DNA of 64,000 nt, from the NCBI GenBank assembly GCA_041398785.1, contig JAWKUA010000001.1, positions 372,001 through 436,000 on the forward strand. The letters are read 5' to 3'. Below the pieces are notes generated by a model. The model saw only the letters and a list, made by a program, of their open reading frames with translations. It was not told the origin of the DNA and searched no databases. Both the position numbers and the translations under genes were made by a program. The DNA comes from Planctomycetaceae bacterium. GTDB taxonomy: Bacteria; Planctomycetota; Planctomycetia; Planctomycetales; Planctomycetaceae. Shown one piece after another: positions 34,286-43,065 of this stretch (position 1 is its first letter; each line of letters starts with the position of its first letter).

Positions 34286-37072
34286 ATAGCTGCCCACCGC
34301 CAGAGACCCTGCGTCCGCCCAGAAGTTCAGGCTCCAGTCCGTCGTTCCGGAGTAGTTAAATCTCACTCCCGACGTGCCGTATTGCTGGGCGATCGACAGA
34401 GTCCCGGTGGTCAGCGTGTAGTTGTTGCCCTGTCCGACATATTCTCCCGAATCACTCTGAAGCGTCAACAGACTGGTGACCACCGGAGCGAGCGTCAGAA
34501 CACCGTCCTGATCGACGGTGTAGGAATCGTCGGCGGCTGTTGGAAGCTGGTCATTGGCGGAAACTACGTTGACCGTTGTTTCGGCGGAGCCAATCCAGCC
34601 TTCGTTGATTGCGGAAAACGTGATGGTCCGGGGGTTGGTGTCAGGACTATTGCTGTTGTTGTAGAAACGCACCGAACTCAGGGCCGCCTGATAATCGGCG
34701 ACAGTTGCTGTTCCGCTGAAGGTGATGGCACCGGTTTTGGAACTGAAGCCCTGGTACAGAATTCCATTTTGGGAAAACCCGGAAAGCGAATCCTGGCCTT
34801 TCCGGTAGTTGCCGGTGATTCTGACGACGGCTCCCGTCATGACGTCGCTGTCGTCGGTCAGAGTCAAACCCGGATCAATGATCACCGACACCGGCGACGT
34901 TGATGAACCGTTTTCCGTCAGCGTCGCAGGCGTTCCGGACGGTGTTACGACGGGAATGGCCACGGAGGCGTCAGGGTCGGCGAAGCCCACAAAGACTTCC
35001 AGACCGGTCGTCACCGAAAACGCTTCCACCGCCTGGAAGTCTTCGTTGGTGGTGACGACATAGCCATACGGAATCGCAGTTGAACTTCCGGCGGCGACAA
35101 TCCGTCCCGTCGCATCGATGTCGATGTCCTTCAGCGGATATCCGGTGACCAGAAAGTCGATGAGCTGGCCCTGCGAATTGTACTTGTAAAGGGCCTGCTC
35201 CCAGCCCGTGGCGAAGATCTCTCCTGCGGCGTTGACGGCGATGCCATAGTGTGTTGTGAACTGCAGAGTCACCGTGTTCAGCACCTGCATCGTCAGCGGA
35301 TTGATTACGGCGACCTGGTCGCCGCCGCCTCCGGATTCCAGCGCATACAGGTTTCCGTCGAGTCCAATGGTGACGTCGAAGATGTCGAACGCGGTGTCGG
35401 CGCGGTCGACGGCATATCCATTCGCGGTGTCGAAGCGAATCACGCCGCGCGATGTGCCTGTGTCACTGACATAAAGGTACTGCCCGAACTTCGCAACACC
35501 GCCGGAAAAGATGTTGCCTCCGGTGCCCCAGCCCGGATCGGTGTGGTTCGTTGTGGCCTTCGTCACAACGTCGATATTTGTCAGGACGCTGCTGCCGTTA
35601 ATGACTTCGATATCGCCCTGATCGTTGACAACCACGTCGCGCAGTTGAGTTCCCAGCGGATTCAGGTCGAAGGTCTGGATCAGAGTTCCGTCAGGCTTGT
35701 ATTCACGCACATAGCGATCATCGACGGCGACCAGAATATTGCCGGGACGGATCATGCCCCCGTCGTCATCAAGTACAACAATCGTCGTTGCTCCCTGCAG
35801 ATAGCCGGGAGCATTCGCTTTGACGGACACGGACGTGTTGCCGTCAACGATCTCGGTATCGATGGCGTCGACCGGGACAACCACAGAGGTTTCATTCGCA
35901 GGGATCGTGGCGGTCAGCGGAACATCCAGGCGGGAACTGGTTTCCGTCAATGTGACCGTCAGCGGCTGCGAAATGTCGGTGTTTGTCCGCGTGATCGTGA
36001 GCGACGTCGCGCCCGTTCCCGCGCTTTCGACGATTGGTGACTCTGCCGCCACCAGAACGAAGGTTTCGGCGTCGGTGACCAAAAGCCCGGCGGAACCACT
36101 CGCCAGTCCGGAGGCGGCCGCTGAAATCACTACCGGAATGTCACCGTCCAGCAAAGTGTCGTCGACAATATCAATGGCAAACGGAGCCGACGCGGAACCC
36201 GCCGGAATCGTCACGCTGGTGAGTGCGGGAACGGCTTCGGATGGTTCGCTGCTCGACAATGTCACTGTCAGATCCGCTGACGTGTCCGCATTCAGCCGCT
36301 CGACGATTCCGCTGACCGCGCCGGTTCCTGCTGTTTCGGCAACGGTTGTCGTGTCAAGGGTGACGCGCAGCGACGGCACCGCAGAGCCGGATGTGGTCAG
36401 CGTCAGCGTTGGTTCAAACTCGGGAAAACTCGCCGGCGTTCCTTCATTGCTGTACATCCCGAACCCAAACGCGGTTGATGTGGGTGAGATCGAAAGGCGA
36501 ATTCCGATACGGCCGGACGCGTCGTACAGCGACTGAATCTCCGCGGCGTCCAGTTGCACGGTATAGCTCGAAGGATTGCCCATCGTGAACGTCGCCACCA
36601 GCGTCGCCGGACCGGTCGCGTCAGAAGACGTCAGGGCACCGTCCGCCGAGTAGCTGAAGACGTCAACGACAGGGTTGCCGCCATATCCCGCGTTTCGCTG
36701 AAGGCGAAACTCCGCTGCGTCGATGGTCAGTCCGGCGCCCAGGCTGCTGACGTCAAATTCCAACAGGCCGCGGTCGTCACCGGGATATCCGGCCGACGTG
36801 GGATAGTCGCGCACTCGGATGTTTCCGGCGGTCGTTGTCAGATCGGGAAATGTTCCGTCCTTATTCGTGTCCGTCGCATATCCGTCGACAACGGGACCAA
36901 ATGCGTCAACGGCCAGCAGCGTGCGGTCCTCCAGAATCTCCGCCGCACGGTACGTCTCCCGACCGACGCGCCTCCATCCGCGAGGACCTTTCTGACGCGT
37001 CATCAGCGAACTGATGACAGACTGCAGTGATCGGACCCTCTGCCTGAACGGCGCGCCTGATGGCCGAGTCAT
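34193..37072 (-). CDS. N-terminal part of giant LEPR-XLL surface protein (frameshifted gene)
   Basis: Starts at ATG 37072 behind a strong GGAGGAG site. It has a long basic N terminus and the LEPR-XLL variant AAEILEDRTLLAVDA (residues 43-57). Next is a DNRLRE-type beta-sandwich (GYATDTNKDGTFPD to EFEPTLTL), two Calx-beta-like repeats (VAETAGTGAVSG and VESAGTGATSLT), and an NHL-like propeller (GNILVAVDDRYVREYKPDGT). A cadherin-like region (TADDSYTVDQDGVLTLAP) comes last. The final 16 or so residues before the stop at 34193 are out of frame with the homologous continuation. With the downstream piece the intact product would be about 2950 residues: an exported, calcium-binding adhesin-like protein. 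Confidence 0.85.
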   Translation of the reverse strand: MTRPSGAPFRQRVRSLQSVISSLMTRQKGPRGWRRVGRETYRAAEILEDRTLLAVDAFGPVVDGYATDTNKDGTFPDLTTTAGNIRVRDYPTSAGYPGDDRGLLEFDVSSLGAGLTIDAAEFRLQRNAGYGGNPVVDVFSYSADGALTSSDATGPATLVATFTMGNPSSYTVQLDAAEIQSLYDASGRIGIRLSISPTSTAFGFGMYSNEGTPASFPEFEPTLTLTTSGSAVPSLRVTLDTTTVAETAGTGAVSGIVERLNADTSADLTVTLSSSEPSEAVPALTSVTIPAGSASAPFAIDIVDDTLLDGDIPVVISAAASGLASGSAGLLVTDAETFVLVAAESPIVESAGTGATSLTITRTNTDISQPLTVTLTETSSRLDVPLTATIPANETSVVVPVDAIDTEIVDGNTSVSVKANAPGYLQGATTIVVLDDDGGMIRPGNILVAVDDRYVREYKPDGTLIQTFDLNPLGTQLRDVVVNDQGDIEVINGSSVLTNIDVVTKATTNHTDPGWGTGGNIFSGGVAKFGQYLYVSDTGTSRGVIRFDTANGYAVDRADTAFDIFDVTIGLDGNLYALESGGGGDQVAVINPLTMQVLNTVTLQFTTHYGIAVNAAGEIFATGWEQALYKYNSQGQLIDFLVTGYPLKDIDIDATGRIVAAGSSTAIPYGYVVTTNEDFQAVEAFSVTTGLEVFVGFADPDASVAIPVVTPSGTPATLTENGSSTSPVSVIIDPGLTLTDDSDVMTGAVVRITGNYRKGQDSLSGFSQNGILYQGFSSKTGAITFSGTATVADYQAALSSVRFYNNSNSPDTNPRTITFSAINEGWIGSAETTVNVVSANDQLPTAADDSYTVDQDGVLTLAPVVTSLLTLQSDSGEYVGQGNNYTLTTGTLSIAQQYGTSGVRFNYSGTTDWSLNFWADAGSLAVGSYPVATRNGSNGSRAAGYQRQWARFHASRWLI

Positions 37073-37806
37073 GACTCCTCCGGTGTGCTCAAGTGGCAAC
37101 AAATGAAGAGGGCTCGTTTGAACTCAGCCCCCGCCCGTGGCTCTTATACTGGCCGCGCCGGACGCCGATATTTTTCGCTCTTCTTACTCCCGCGAGCCCG
37201 AATGTCTCATTCTGCCCCGCTCGCGGTATAGCTTTGAAGAGACTAGAGACTGCGAAAGCACGATGCCACTGAATTGAAAGCGGCTTCGCATTTCGGCCGG
37301 ACCTGGACTGAACGGCTGCCCATCCCATGCGGGCTACTACTACGTGGCACGATATTCGGACAAAGCATGCCGACGCCTTGTCGGAGATTGGATGATGTGC
37401 CGGAACTGCGACGAGTGCGACGGGACGGCGATCCGGTTACCCGGTGTAAAGCGGACCAAAGTGCCGTCGTACGCACAGATCCTGCGAAGAGACGGAAGCC
37501 TCCCTTCCGTGAGTCGTCCGCACGAAGCCGTCGGCGAGTCGACACATTGACCGACCGCCGCGTCCACAAGAATCGCGTCACGGGAAATGTTTGCGTGCGG
37601 CAGTGCGCAACCGGGTCACTCCGGCCTTCGCGCGCCGGCCTTTGCACACCGGCTTTCGCGCGCCGGGGAAATGCCGGGGCGATCTTTGGTGATTGTCGAA
37701 CTCAATCGCAGTCTTCGGTTGCCTGGCAGGCGGCTTCCGTGTGGAATGTGAAACCTGCCCGTGCAGCCTGTTTCCCGTCGACAACGCCTCCGGACCATCC
37801 TTTCCC
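37073..37806. other. Intergenic region with three tandem 14-bp units
   Basis: About 730 bp between divergent genes. Candidate short ORFs on both strands lack ribosome-binding sites and good composition. At 37621-37665 there are three tandem 14-bp units (CCGGCCTTCGCGCG, CCGGCCTTTGCACA, CCGGCTTTCGCGCG) plus a terminal CCGG. Nothing else was identified. Confidence 0.5.
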
Positions 37807-40296
37807 ATGATGCGAATTCGTAATGACCAGTGGCCGGTCCTGCTGTGCCTGAGTCTGCTGGCCTGCTGTGTCTGCGAAGTTGAAGGTGCGGAGTCAAAGG
37901 AAGTCTCGGTCATCGTCAGTATCGGCGGTGCGGAACGCGCGGTTGGCGGCCAGTGGGCGATGATCAAGGCGGACGTCGCGAACAAGTCTGACACGGATCA
38001 GGAAGCCACAATTGTTGTCACGCCGAGGGGAAGCAGCGGACTGCAGTATGCTCGCCGCGTCCATGTGCCGGCGGGAGTCGTAAGGCAATGTCACTGGCCG
38101 GTCTTCACCTGGCCTACCGACGAGAAAATGCTGCAGTTTGATTACGTTGTCCTGCAGGGAAGCGACAACCAGAATCTGGTGCAGCGGCGGATGGCGGAAG
38201 AAGTTGTTCGCACAGTGTCCGTCGGCAATTCCGCGATCAATCCAGCATCCGGCGGCGGCTATTGCGGCTGGCTGTCGACGGATACCGAATCCCTGCGGGA
38301 ACGTCCCATCGTCGAGCACCTGAACGTTCTGATGCGGGAAGCGGCGGGCACTCCGGGAATGCAGGTTCTGCTGAATCCCGACAAGATCCAGGGATATCCG
38401 GAAGCATTCGACCTCCTGAGCCAGTTGGTGATTTCCGCGTCGGACCTGCATCATTTTCCGGAAGCGTGCGATGCGACTCGCGTCTGGATTCAGCGCGGCG
38501 GCAAGGTCTTGATTCATGTCGACCAGACCGGCCCGGAGGTTGTGTCGGCGCTGCTGGGCGATGCGTTTCCGCTGACGGTGATCGATGCGACGACCACCAA
38601 CACGATCGATCTGGTCATCAATCCCGATTCGCTGAAGACTCGCTATCCGGTCCGCGAAGTCCACCGCGAGTTTGAGGAACCGGTGCGACTGCTGCGGACA
38701 ATGATCGAAACCGGATACGTCCACTGGTCGATGGACGGATGGCCGGTGCTGGTGCAATTGCCGCTCGGCCGCGGACAGGTTCTGCTTTCGTTCATGTCCC
38801 CCGAAATCTACATCGAGGATCAATTGAATTCTGCGGGCCAGCCGGTCGGCAGCCGGATCACGACTTACAGCGAACAGATTCGCGAAGCGGTTTTTGTCCA
38901 GCCGGAAGCTCCGCCGCTGGTCAGTCGCGAAGTTCTGTCGAAAGTCGCCGCCGATCGCGTGGGCTATTCCGTGCCGACAGCCGGATTCGCCGCGTCTGTG
39001 ATGTTCGGATTCACGCTGGCTCTACTGGGAGTCGGGCTGGTTGCCTTCCGGCGCGAGAAAGCCGCGGTAATGTTGTGGCTGGTTCCCGTGCTGGCGATCG
39101 CCGCCGCCGTTCCCGCGATGATGGCAGGATCCGCTTCGCGAAATGTGGCCGGTGAGACGGCCATTCGGCAGGACGTCATCTTCGTGGCGCCAGGACAGAC
39201 GACGCTGGCGATGGACGGAGTCGCGTCCGTGTATTGCCCGGAACCCTCAACTCTCGACATTCGTCTGACGGATTACGCGCTGATGAATCCGCCGGAAGAA
39301 GAGTCCGGCGGAGAAATTCACCGGCTGGTGTGGACCGAACGGGGCGTTTCGGAATGGCAGAACCTGACACAGCCCACGGGAATCCGAAATTATCGAACTC
39401 AGTCACTGCTGCGGCTGGACCAGCCGTCACAGGCGGTCGCCACGTTTGACGCAAACGGACTGACGGGAAAACTCAACACGGCGTCGACGTTTTCCCCTGA
39501 AGACGCGGTGGTGGCCGGATTGTCGCCGGACCGGATGGCCGTCACGTTTGACGATGACGGCACGTTTCACAGTACTCCTGCCGACGTGCTGTCGTCGCAG
39601 CAATTCAGCATCACGACACTGCTGTCCGACGACCAGCTTTCCCGAGCCTCCGTTTACTCCGAAGTCTTCAATGACGATCCGCGAACGGAAGTGTTTCCGA
39701 ATGAACTGAGCCTGCTGTATTGGTCCGATTCGCTGCCGTCGACGATGTCGCTTGCAGCCGGTGAAATGGGGCAGCAGGCATCCAGTCTGCTGGTTCAGCC
39801 GCTGAAACTGACATCGCCGCCGGTCAATACCAGGATCACGATTCCGCCGACGATGCTGCCGTACCGTGCGGTGCTGGACAAGTACGGCGGCATCGGCTCC
39901 GCGTTCAGTAACCGGAACCGTGTGTGGAACGCGTCCGAAGGCTCGGCGAACCTACTTCTGGAATTCTCTATTCCCCAGGTGTGCCAGCCGTTTCAGAGTG
40001 ATTTCGCCAGACTGGATCTGCGAATCCGCGCGGGGCTGCGGAAGGTCGACGTGTCCTGCGGAACCCGCGAAACGCTGCAACTGGTTCAGACTTTGGATAG
40101 CCCCGTGGGACTGTTCACCCTGGAACTCCCCGTCGACCTGCTGCGGGAAGCCGAACAGGGCGGCCATGTCCTGATAAAACTCTCCGTGGGCGACGCCGAA
40201 GTCGTCAACAGCGACGGGGTCTCAGAAGGCGAACGCGACGACACCTGGAAGATCGAGCGTCTGATGCTGACGCTGCAGGGGCAGAGAATTGAGTGA
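37807..40296 (+). CDS. Large membrane-anchored protein of an ABC transporter operon
   Basis: A 829-residue protein with a signal peptide (VLLCLSLLACCVCEVEGAES). The extracytoplasmic N-terminal part (to about 390) contains a glutamine-amidotransferase-like fold region (LLNPDKIQGYPEAFDLLSQLVISASDL). Two membrane helices near residues 390-445 (FAASVMFGFTLALLGVGLV and AAVMLWLVPVLAIAAAVPA) follow, then a second extracytoplasmic domain of about 380 residues. The ABC ATPase begins 62 bp downstream, so it is probably an auxiliary subunit of that transporter, resembling GldG-type partners in layout only. Start ATG 37807 or 37810; no strong ribosome-binding site. Confidence 0.78.
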   Translation: MMRIRNDQWPVLLCLSLLACCVCEVEGAESKEVSVIVSIGGAERAVGGQWAMIKADVANKSDTDQEATIVVTPRGSSGLQYARRVHVPAGVVRQCHWPVFTWPTDEKMLQFDYVVLQGSDNQNLVQRRMAEEVVRTVSVGNSAINPASGGGYCGWLSTDTESLRERPIVEHLNVLMREAAGTPGMQVLLNPDKIQGYPEAFDLLSQLVISASDLHHFPEACDATRVWIQRGGKVLIHVDQTGPEVVSALLGDAFPLTVIDATTTNTIDLVINPDSLKTRYPVREVHREFEEPVRLLRTMIETGYVHWSMDGWPVLVQLPLGRGQVLLSFMSPEIYIEDQLNSAGQPVGSRITTYSEQIREAVFVQPEAPPLVSREVLSKVAADRVGYSVPTAGFAASVMFGFTLALLGVGLVAFRREKAAVMLWLVPVLAIAAAVPAMMAGSASRNVAGETAIRQDVIFVAPGQTTLAMDGVASVYCPEPSTLDIRLTDYALMNPPEEESGGEIHRLVWTERGVSEWQNLTQPTGIRNYRTQSLLRLDQPSQAVATFDANGLTGKLNTASTFSPEDAVVAGLSPDRMAVTFDDDGTFHSTPADVLSSQQFSITTLLSDDQLSRASVYSEVFNDDPRTEVFPNELSLLYWSDSLPSTMSLAAGEMGQQASSLLVQPLKLTSPPVNTRITIPPTMLPYRAVLDKYGGIGSAFSNRNRVWNASEGSANLLLEFSIPQVCQPFQSDFARLDLRIRAGLRKVDVSCGTRETLQLVQTLDSPVGLFTLELPVDLLREAEQGGHVLIKLSVGDAEVVNSDGVSEGERDDTWKIERLMLTLQGQRIE

Positions 40297-40357
40297 TCCC
40301 GGCGGACCGGCGTTCTGTTCCGCTTCAACGAACTTTGAACTTGAGATCCCGAACCTC

Positions 40358-41401
40358 ATGACGAAACCGAACTCAGCAGACCCCGTGGTGAAGATTTCCG
40401 GGCTGACGAAACGCTACGGTGAGTTTGTCGCCCTGGACAACCTGAATCTGACTCTGAACCGCGGCGACATTCTGGGATTTATCGGCCCGAACGGCGCCGG
40501 CAAGACCACCACCATCAGGATTCTTGTGGGCCTGACGCTGCCGACGTCCGGCAATGCTCAAATCGCCGGTGCCGACTGCGTTCGCGACGCACGCAAAGTT
40601 CGGCGGCTGGTGGGCTATATGCCGGACCGGTTTGGTTCCTACGACAACATGCGAGTCCGGGAGTATCTGGATTTCTTCGGCGCCGCCTTTGGGATCCCCC
40701 GGCGAAAACGCCGACTTCGCATCGACGAAGTTCTGGAAACCACGAACTCGACGTGGATGCAGGACCGCTATGTCGAAAGTCTCAGCCACGGCATGCAGCA
40801 GCGCATCGGGATCGCCCGCACGCTGCTGCACAATCCGGAAGTTCTGATTCTGGACGAACCGGCCAACGGACTGGACCCTCAGGCTCGCATCGAAATGCGT
40901 GAGATCCTGCTGCGGCTGGCCGCCGACGGGCGGACTCTGATCGTGACCAGCCACATTCTGCCGGAGCTGTCGCGGATCTGCGATCGTGTGGCGATCGTAG
41001 CCGGAGGCCGGCTGCGCGCGTTCGGCACACTTCACGAAGTCACCCGGCAGCTTTCTCAGCGGCGCACGATGGAAGCTCAATTCCTCAGCGCGGACAAGCT
41101 TGATGACGTCGCGTCGCAGGTACGCTCGACGCTGGAACCGGAATGCGAAGTTACCGTCTCGCAGGCGGAATCGATCGTTCGCTTTCGCACCTCTGCCACG
41201 GAAGAACAACTGGCCGGACTGCTCAGTAAACTCGCCTCCGCCGGCCAGGTGATGACGCAGTTCCGCGAAGTCGCGGGAGACCTGGAAGAAGCCTTCATTT
41301 CGGCCACCAAAGCTGCCGCATCCGATGCGGAACCGGTCGACACTGCTGCGGCGACATCCGATTCAGAAATGGCACCGGCCGCGCAGGAGGCGTCGGTATG
41401 A
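40358..41401 (+). CDS. ABC transporter ATP-binding protein
   Basis: A 347-residue ATPase. Walker A is GPNGAGKTTT (residues 43-52), signature LSHGMQQR, Walker B VLILDEPANGLDP, and the switch His lies in VTSHILPELSRICD. A C-terminal extension of about 100 residues after the NBD matches the CcmA/NatA-like group that drives ABC-2 permeases. The last four bases overlap the permease start (ATGA), so the two are coupled. The substrate is unknown. Confidence 0.95.
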   Translation: MTKPNSADPVVKISGLTKRYGEFVALDNLNLTLNRGDILGFIGPNGAGKTTTIRILVGLTLPTSGNAQIAGADCVRDARKVRRLVGYMPDRFGSYDNMRVREYLDFFGAAFGIPRRKRRLRIDEVLETTNSTWMQDRYVESLSHGMQQRIGIARTLLHNPEVLILDEPANGLDPQARIEMREILLRLAADGRTLIVTSHILPELSRICDRVAIVAGGRLRAFGTLHEVTRQLSQRRTMEAQFLSADKLDDVASQVRSTLEPECEVTVSQAESIVRFRTSATEEQLAGLLSKLASAGQVMTQFREVAGDLEEAFISATKAAASDAEPVDTAAATSDSEMAPAAQEASV

Positions 41402-43062
41402 ACGGCAGCCTGGTCATTGTGGAACGCGAACTTCCCGGACTCCTGCGGACTCGGCAGGCGCTGTGGGTTCTGTTCTTCGTCGCGTTTTCCTTTGCGGTCA
41501 CTGTTTATCTGAAGTGGCCGTCATCGGCGACGGCCGACCTGGCGGGCGTTCAGGCGGGCCAGGCGTTTCGAGGTCTGGCGTATGCGATGCTGCTGGCTGT
41601 GCTGCTGGTGGTTCCCGCGTTTCCCGCAACCGGCCTGATCCGCGAAGTCCGTCGCGGGACGATGGAACTTCTGCTGAATTCCCCGTTGCGACGGACGGAA
41701 ATCTACTTCGGCAAACTGCTGGCTCTGATGGGCTTCGCGGTCCTGCTGCTGGTCGTGACGACTCCGGCGATGTCCTGTTGCTATGCAATGGGAGGAATTT
41801 CCATTCGCGGCGACGTCGCGATTCTGTATCTGGTGTTGCTGATGCTGTGCCTGCAGCTTGTCGTGCTGGGGCTGCTGGTCGGCACGTTTGCGCGCACGCC
41901 GGAATCGGGACTTCGCTGGGTCTACGGAGCGACGTTTGCACTGACGATCGTCACGGTGATTCCCCACCAGTTTCTGCAGGGCGGCGTCGGCAACCTGGCG
42001 ACGGCAGCGACCTGGCTGCGTCAGCTTTCGGCGGTTCCGGCCGTTCAGGAAATTGTGGGACAGTCCGCGATCGGCGGAATCGGGCTGATGCAGGCCGAAA
42101 CCTTCGTTCGTACCTGGCTGATCGCCACGAGCATCTTTGTGGTTGTCGGCAGTGTGTGGTGCGTCCAGCGTCTGAACTATTCGCTGATGGACCGCTCCCG
42201 GTCGCAGGGAATCATTACCGACGAACTTTCCAGGGGAGCTCAGATTCAGCGACGTCTGACGTTTCTGGTGGACCCGCAGAAACGCAAGGCGGGCATCCCG
42301 TTCTATTTGAATCCTGTGATGATGAAGGAGTTCCGCAGCCGCCAGTTCGGACGACTGCACTGGCTGCTGCGTCTGATTGCCGGGTGTGCGGTGCTGTCGC
42401 TGCTGCTGACTCTGGCGACAACGGCCGGAACGATTGACTGGGGCGTCGAAAAGATCGGCGGCATTATCATCATCGCTCAGGTCGGCCTGATCGTGCTGTT
42501 CACGCCCGGTCTTTCCGGTGGCATGCTGGCCGGCGAACTGGAAACCGGCGGATGGGATCTTCTGCGGGCAACTCCGCTTTCCGCCGCGCGCATCCTTCGC
42601 GGCAAGCTGATCAGTGTGACAATTACGCTGGTGCTGGTGCTGTGTGCCTCGCTTCCCGGCTACGCAATCATCATGGTGATCAAACCCGTGATGCGGGAAC
42701 AGGTGGCGCAGGTATTGATCTGCCTGGTCTTCACGGCGGTACTGAGCCTGCTGATCAGCGCCACGGTCAGCAGCTTTTTTCGAACAACCGCCGCCGCGAC
42801 GACGGTGGCCTACGGAATTCTGATCGGCCTGCTCGGCGGCACCATGCTTGTATGGCTGAATCGTGAATCACCGTTCAGTCATTCCTTTGTCGAACGCGTG
42901 CTCACGCTGAATCCCATGGCCGGAGCACTGAACGCGATGCGGGTCGAAGGCTTCGAAGACTACAACCTGGTACCCGCAACCTGGTGGGCCGCCGGCGCGC
43001 TGTCGGCGGTTCTGCTGGTGATTCTGCATTTTCGAACCTGGCAACTCGCCCGCGCGGACTGA
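41398..43062 (+). CDS. ABC-2 type permease
   Basis: A 554-residue integral membrane protein with about 12 hydrophobic segments in two sets of six, separated by a hydrophilic loop (residues 265-310). It starts with NGSLVIVERELPGLLRTRQA and has EVRRGTMELLLNSPLRRTEI and ELETGGWDLLRATPLSAARI. These are the paired LLxxPL/LxxTPL motifs of ABC-2 permeases, so the gene may be a fusion of two permease halves. It overlaps the ATPase gene by 4 bp and is followed after 3 bp by the HEAT-repeat gene. Confidence 0.92.
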   Translation: MNGSLVIVERELPGLLRTRQALWVLFFVAFSFAVTVYLKWPSSATADLAGVQAGQAFRGLAYAMLLAVLLVVPAFPATGLIREVRRGTMELLLNSPLRRTEIYFGKLLALMGFAVLLLVVTTPAMSCCYAMGGISIRGDVAILYLVLLMLCLQLVVLGLLVGTFARTPESGLRWVYGATFALTIVTVIPHQFLQGGVGNLATAATWLRQLSAVPAVQEIVGQSAIGGIGLMQAETFVRTWLIATSIFVVVGSVWCVQRLNYSLMDRSRSQGIITDELSRGAQIQRRLTFLVDPQKRKAGIPFYLNPVMMKEFRSRQFGRLHWLLRLIAGCAVLSLLLTLATTAGTIDWGVEKIGGIIIIAQVGLIVLFTPGLSGGMLAGELETGGWDLLRATPLSAARILRGKLISVTITLVLVLCASLPGYAIIMVIKPVMREQVAQVLICLVFTAVLSLLISATVSSFFRTTAAATTVAYGILIGLLGGTMLVWLNRESPFSHSFVERVLTLNPMAGALNAMRVEGFEDYNLVPATWWAAGALSAVLLVILHFRTWQLARAD

Positions 43063-43065
43063 CTG

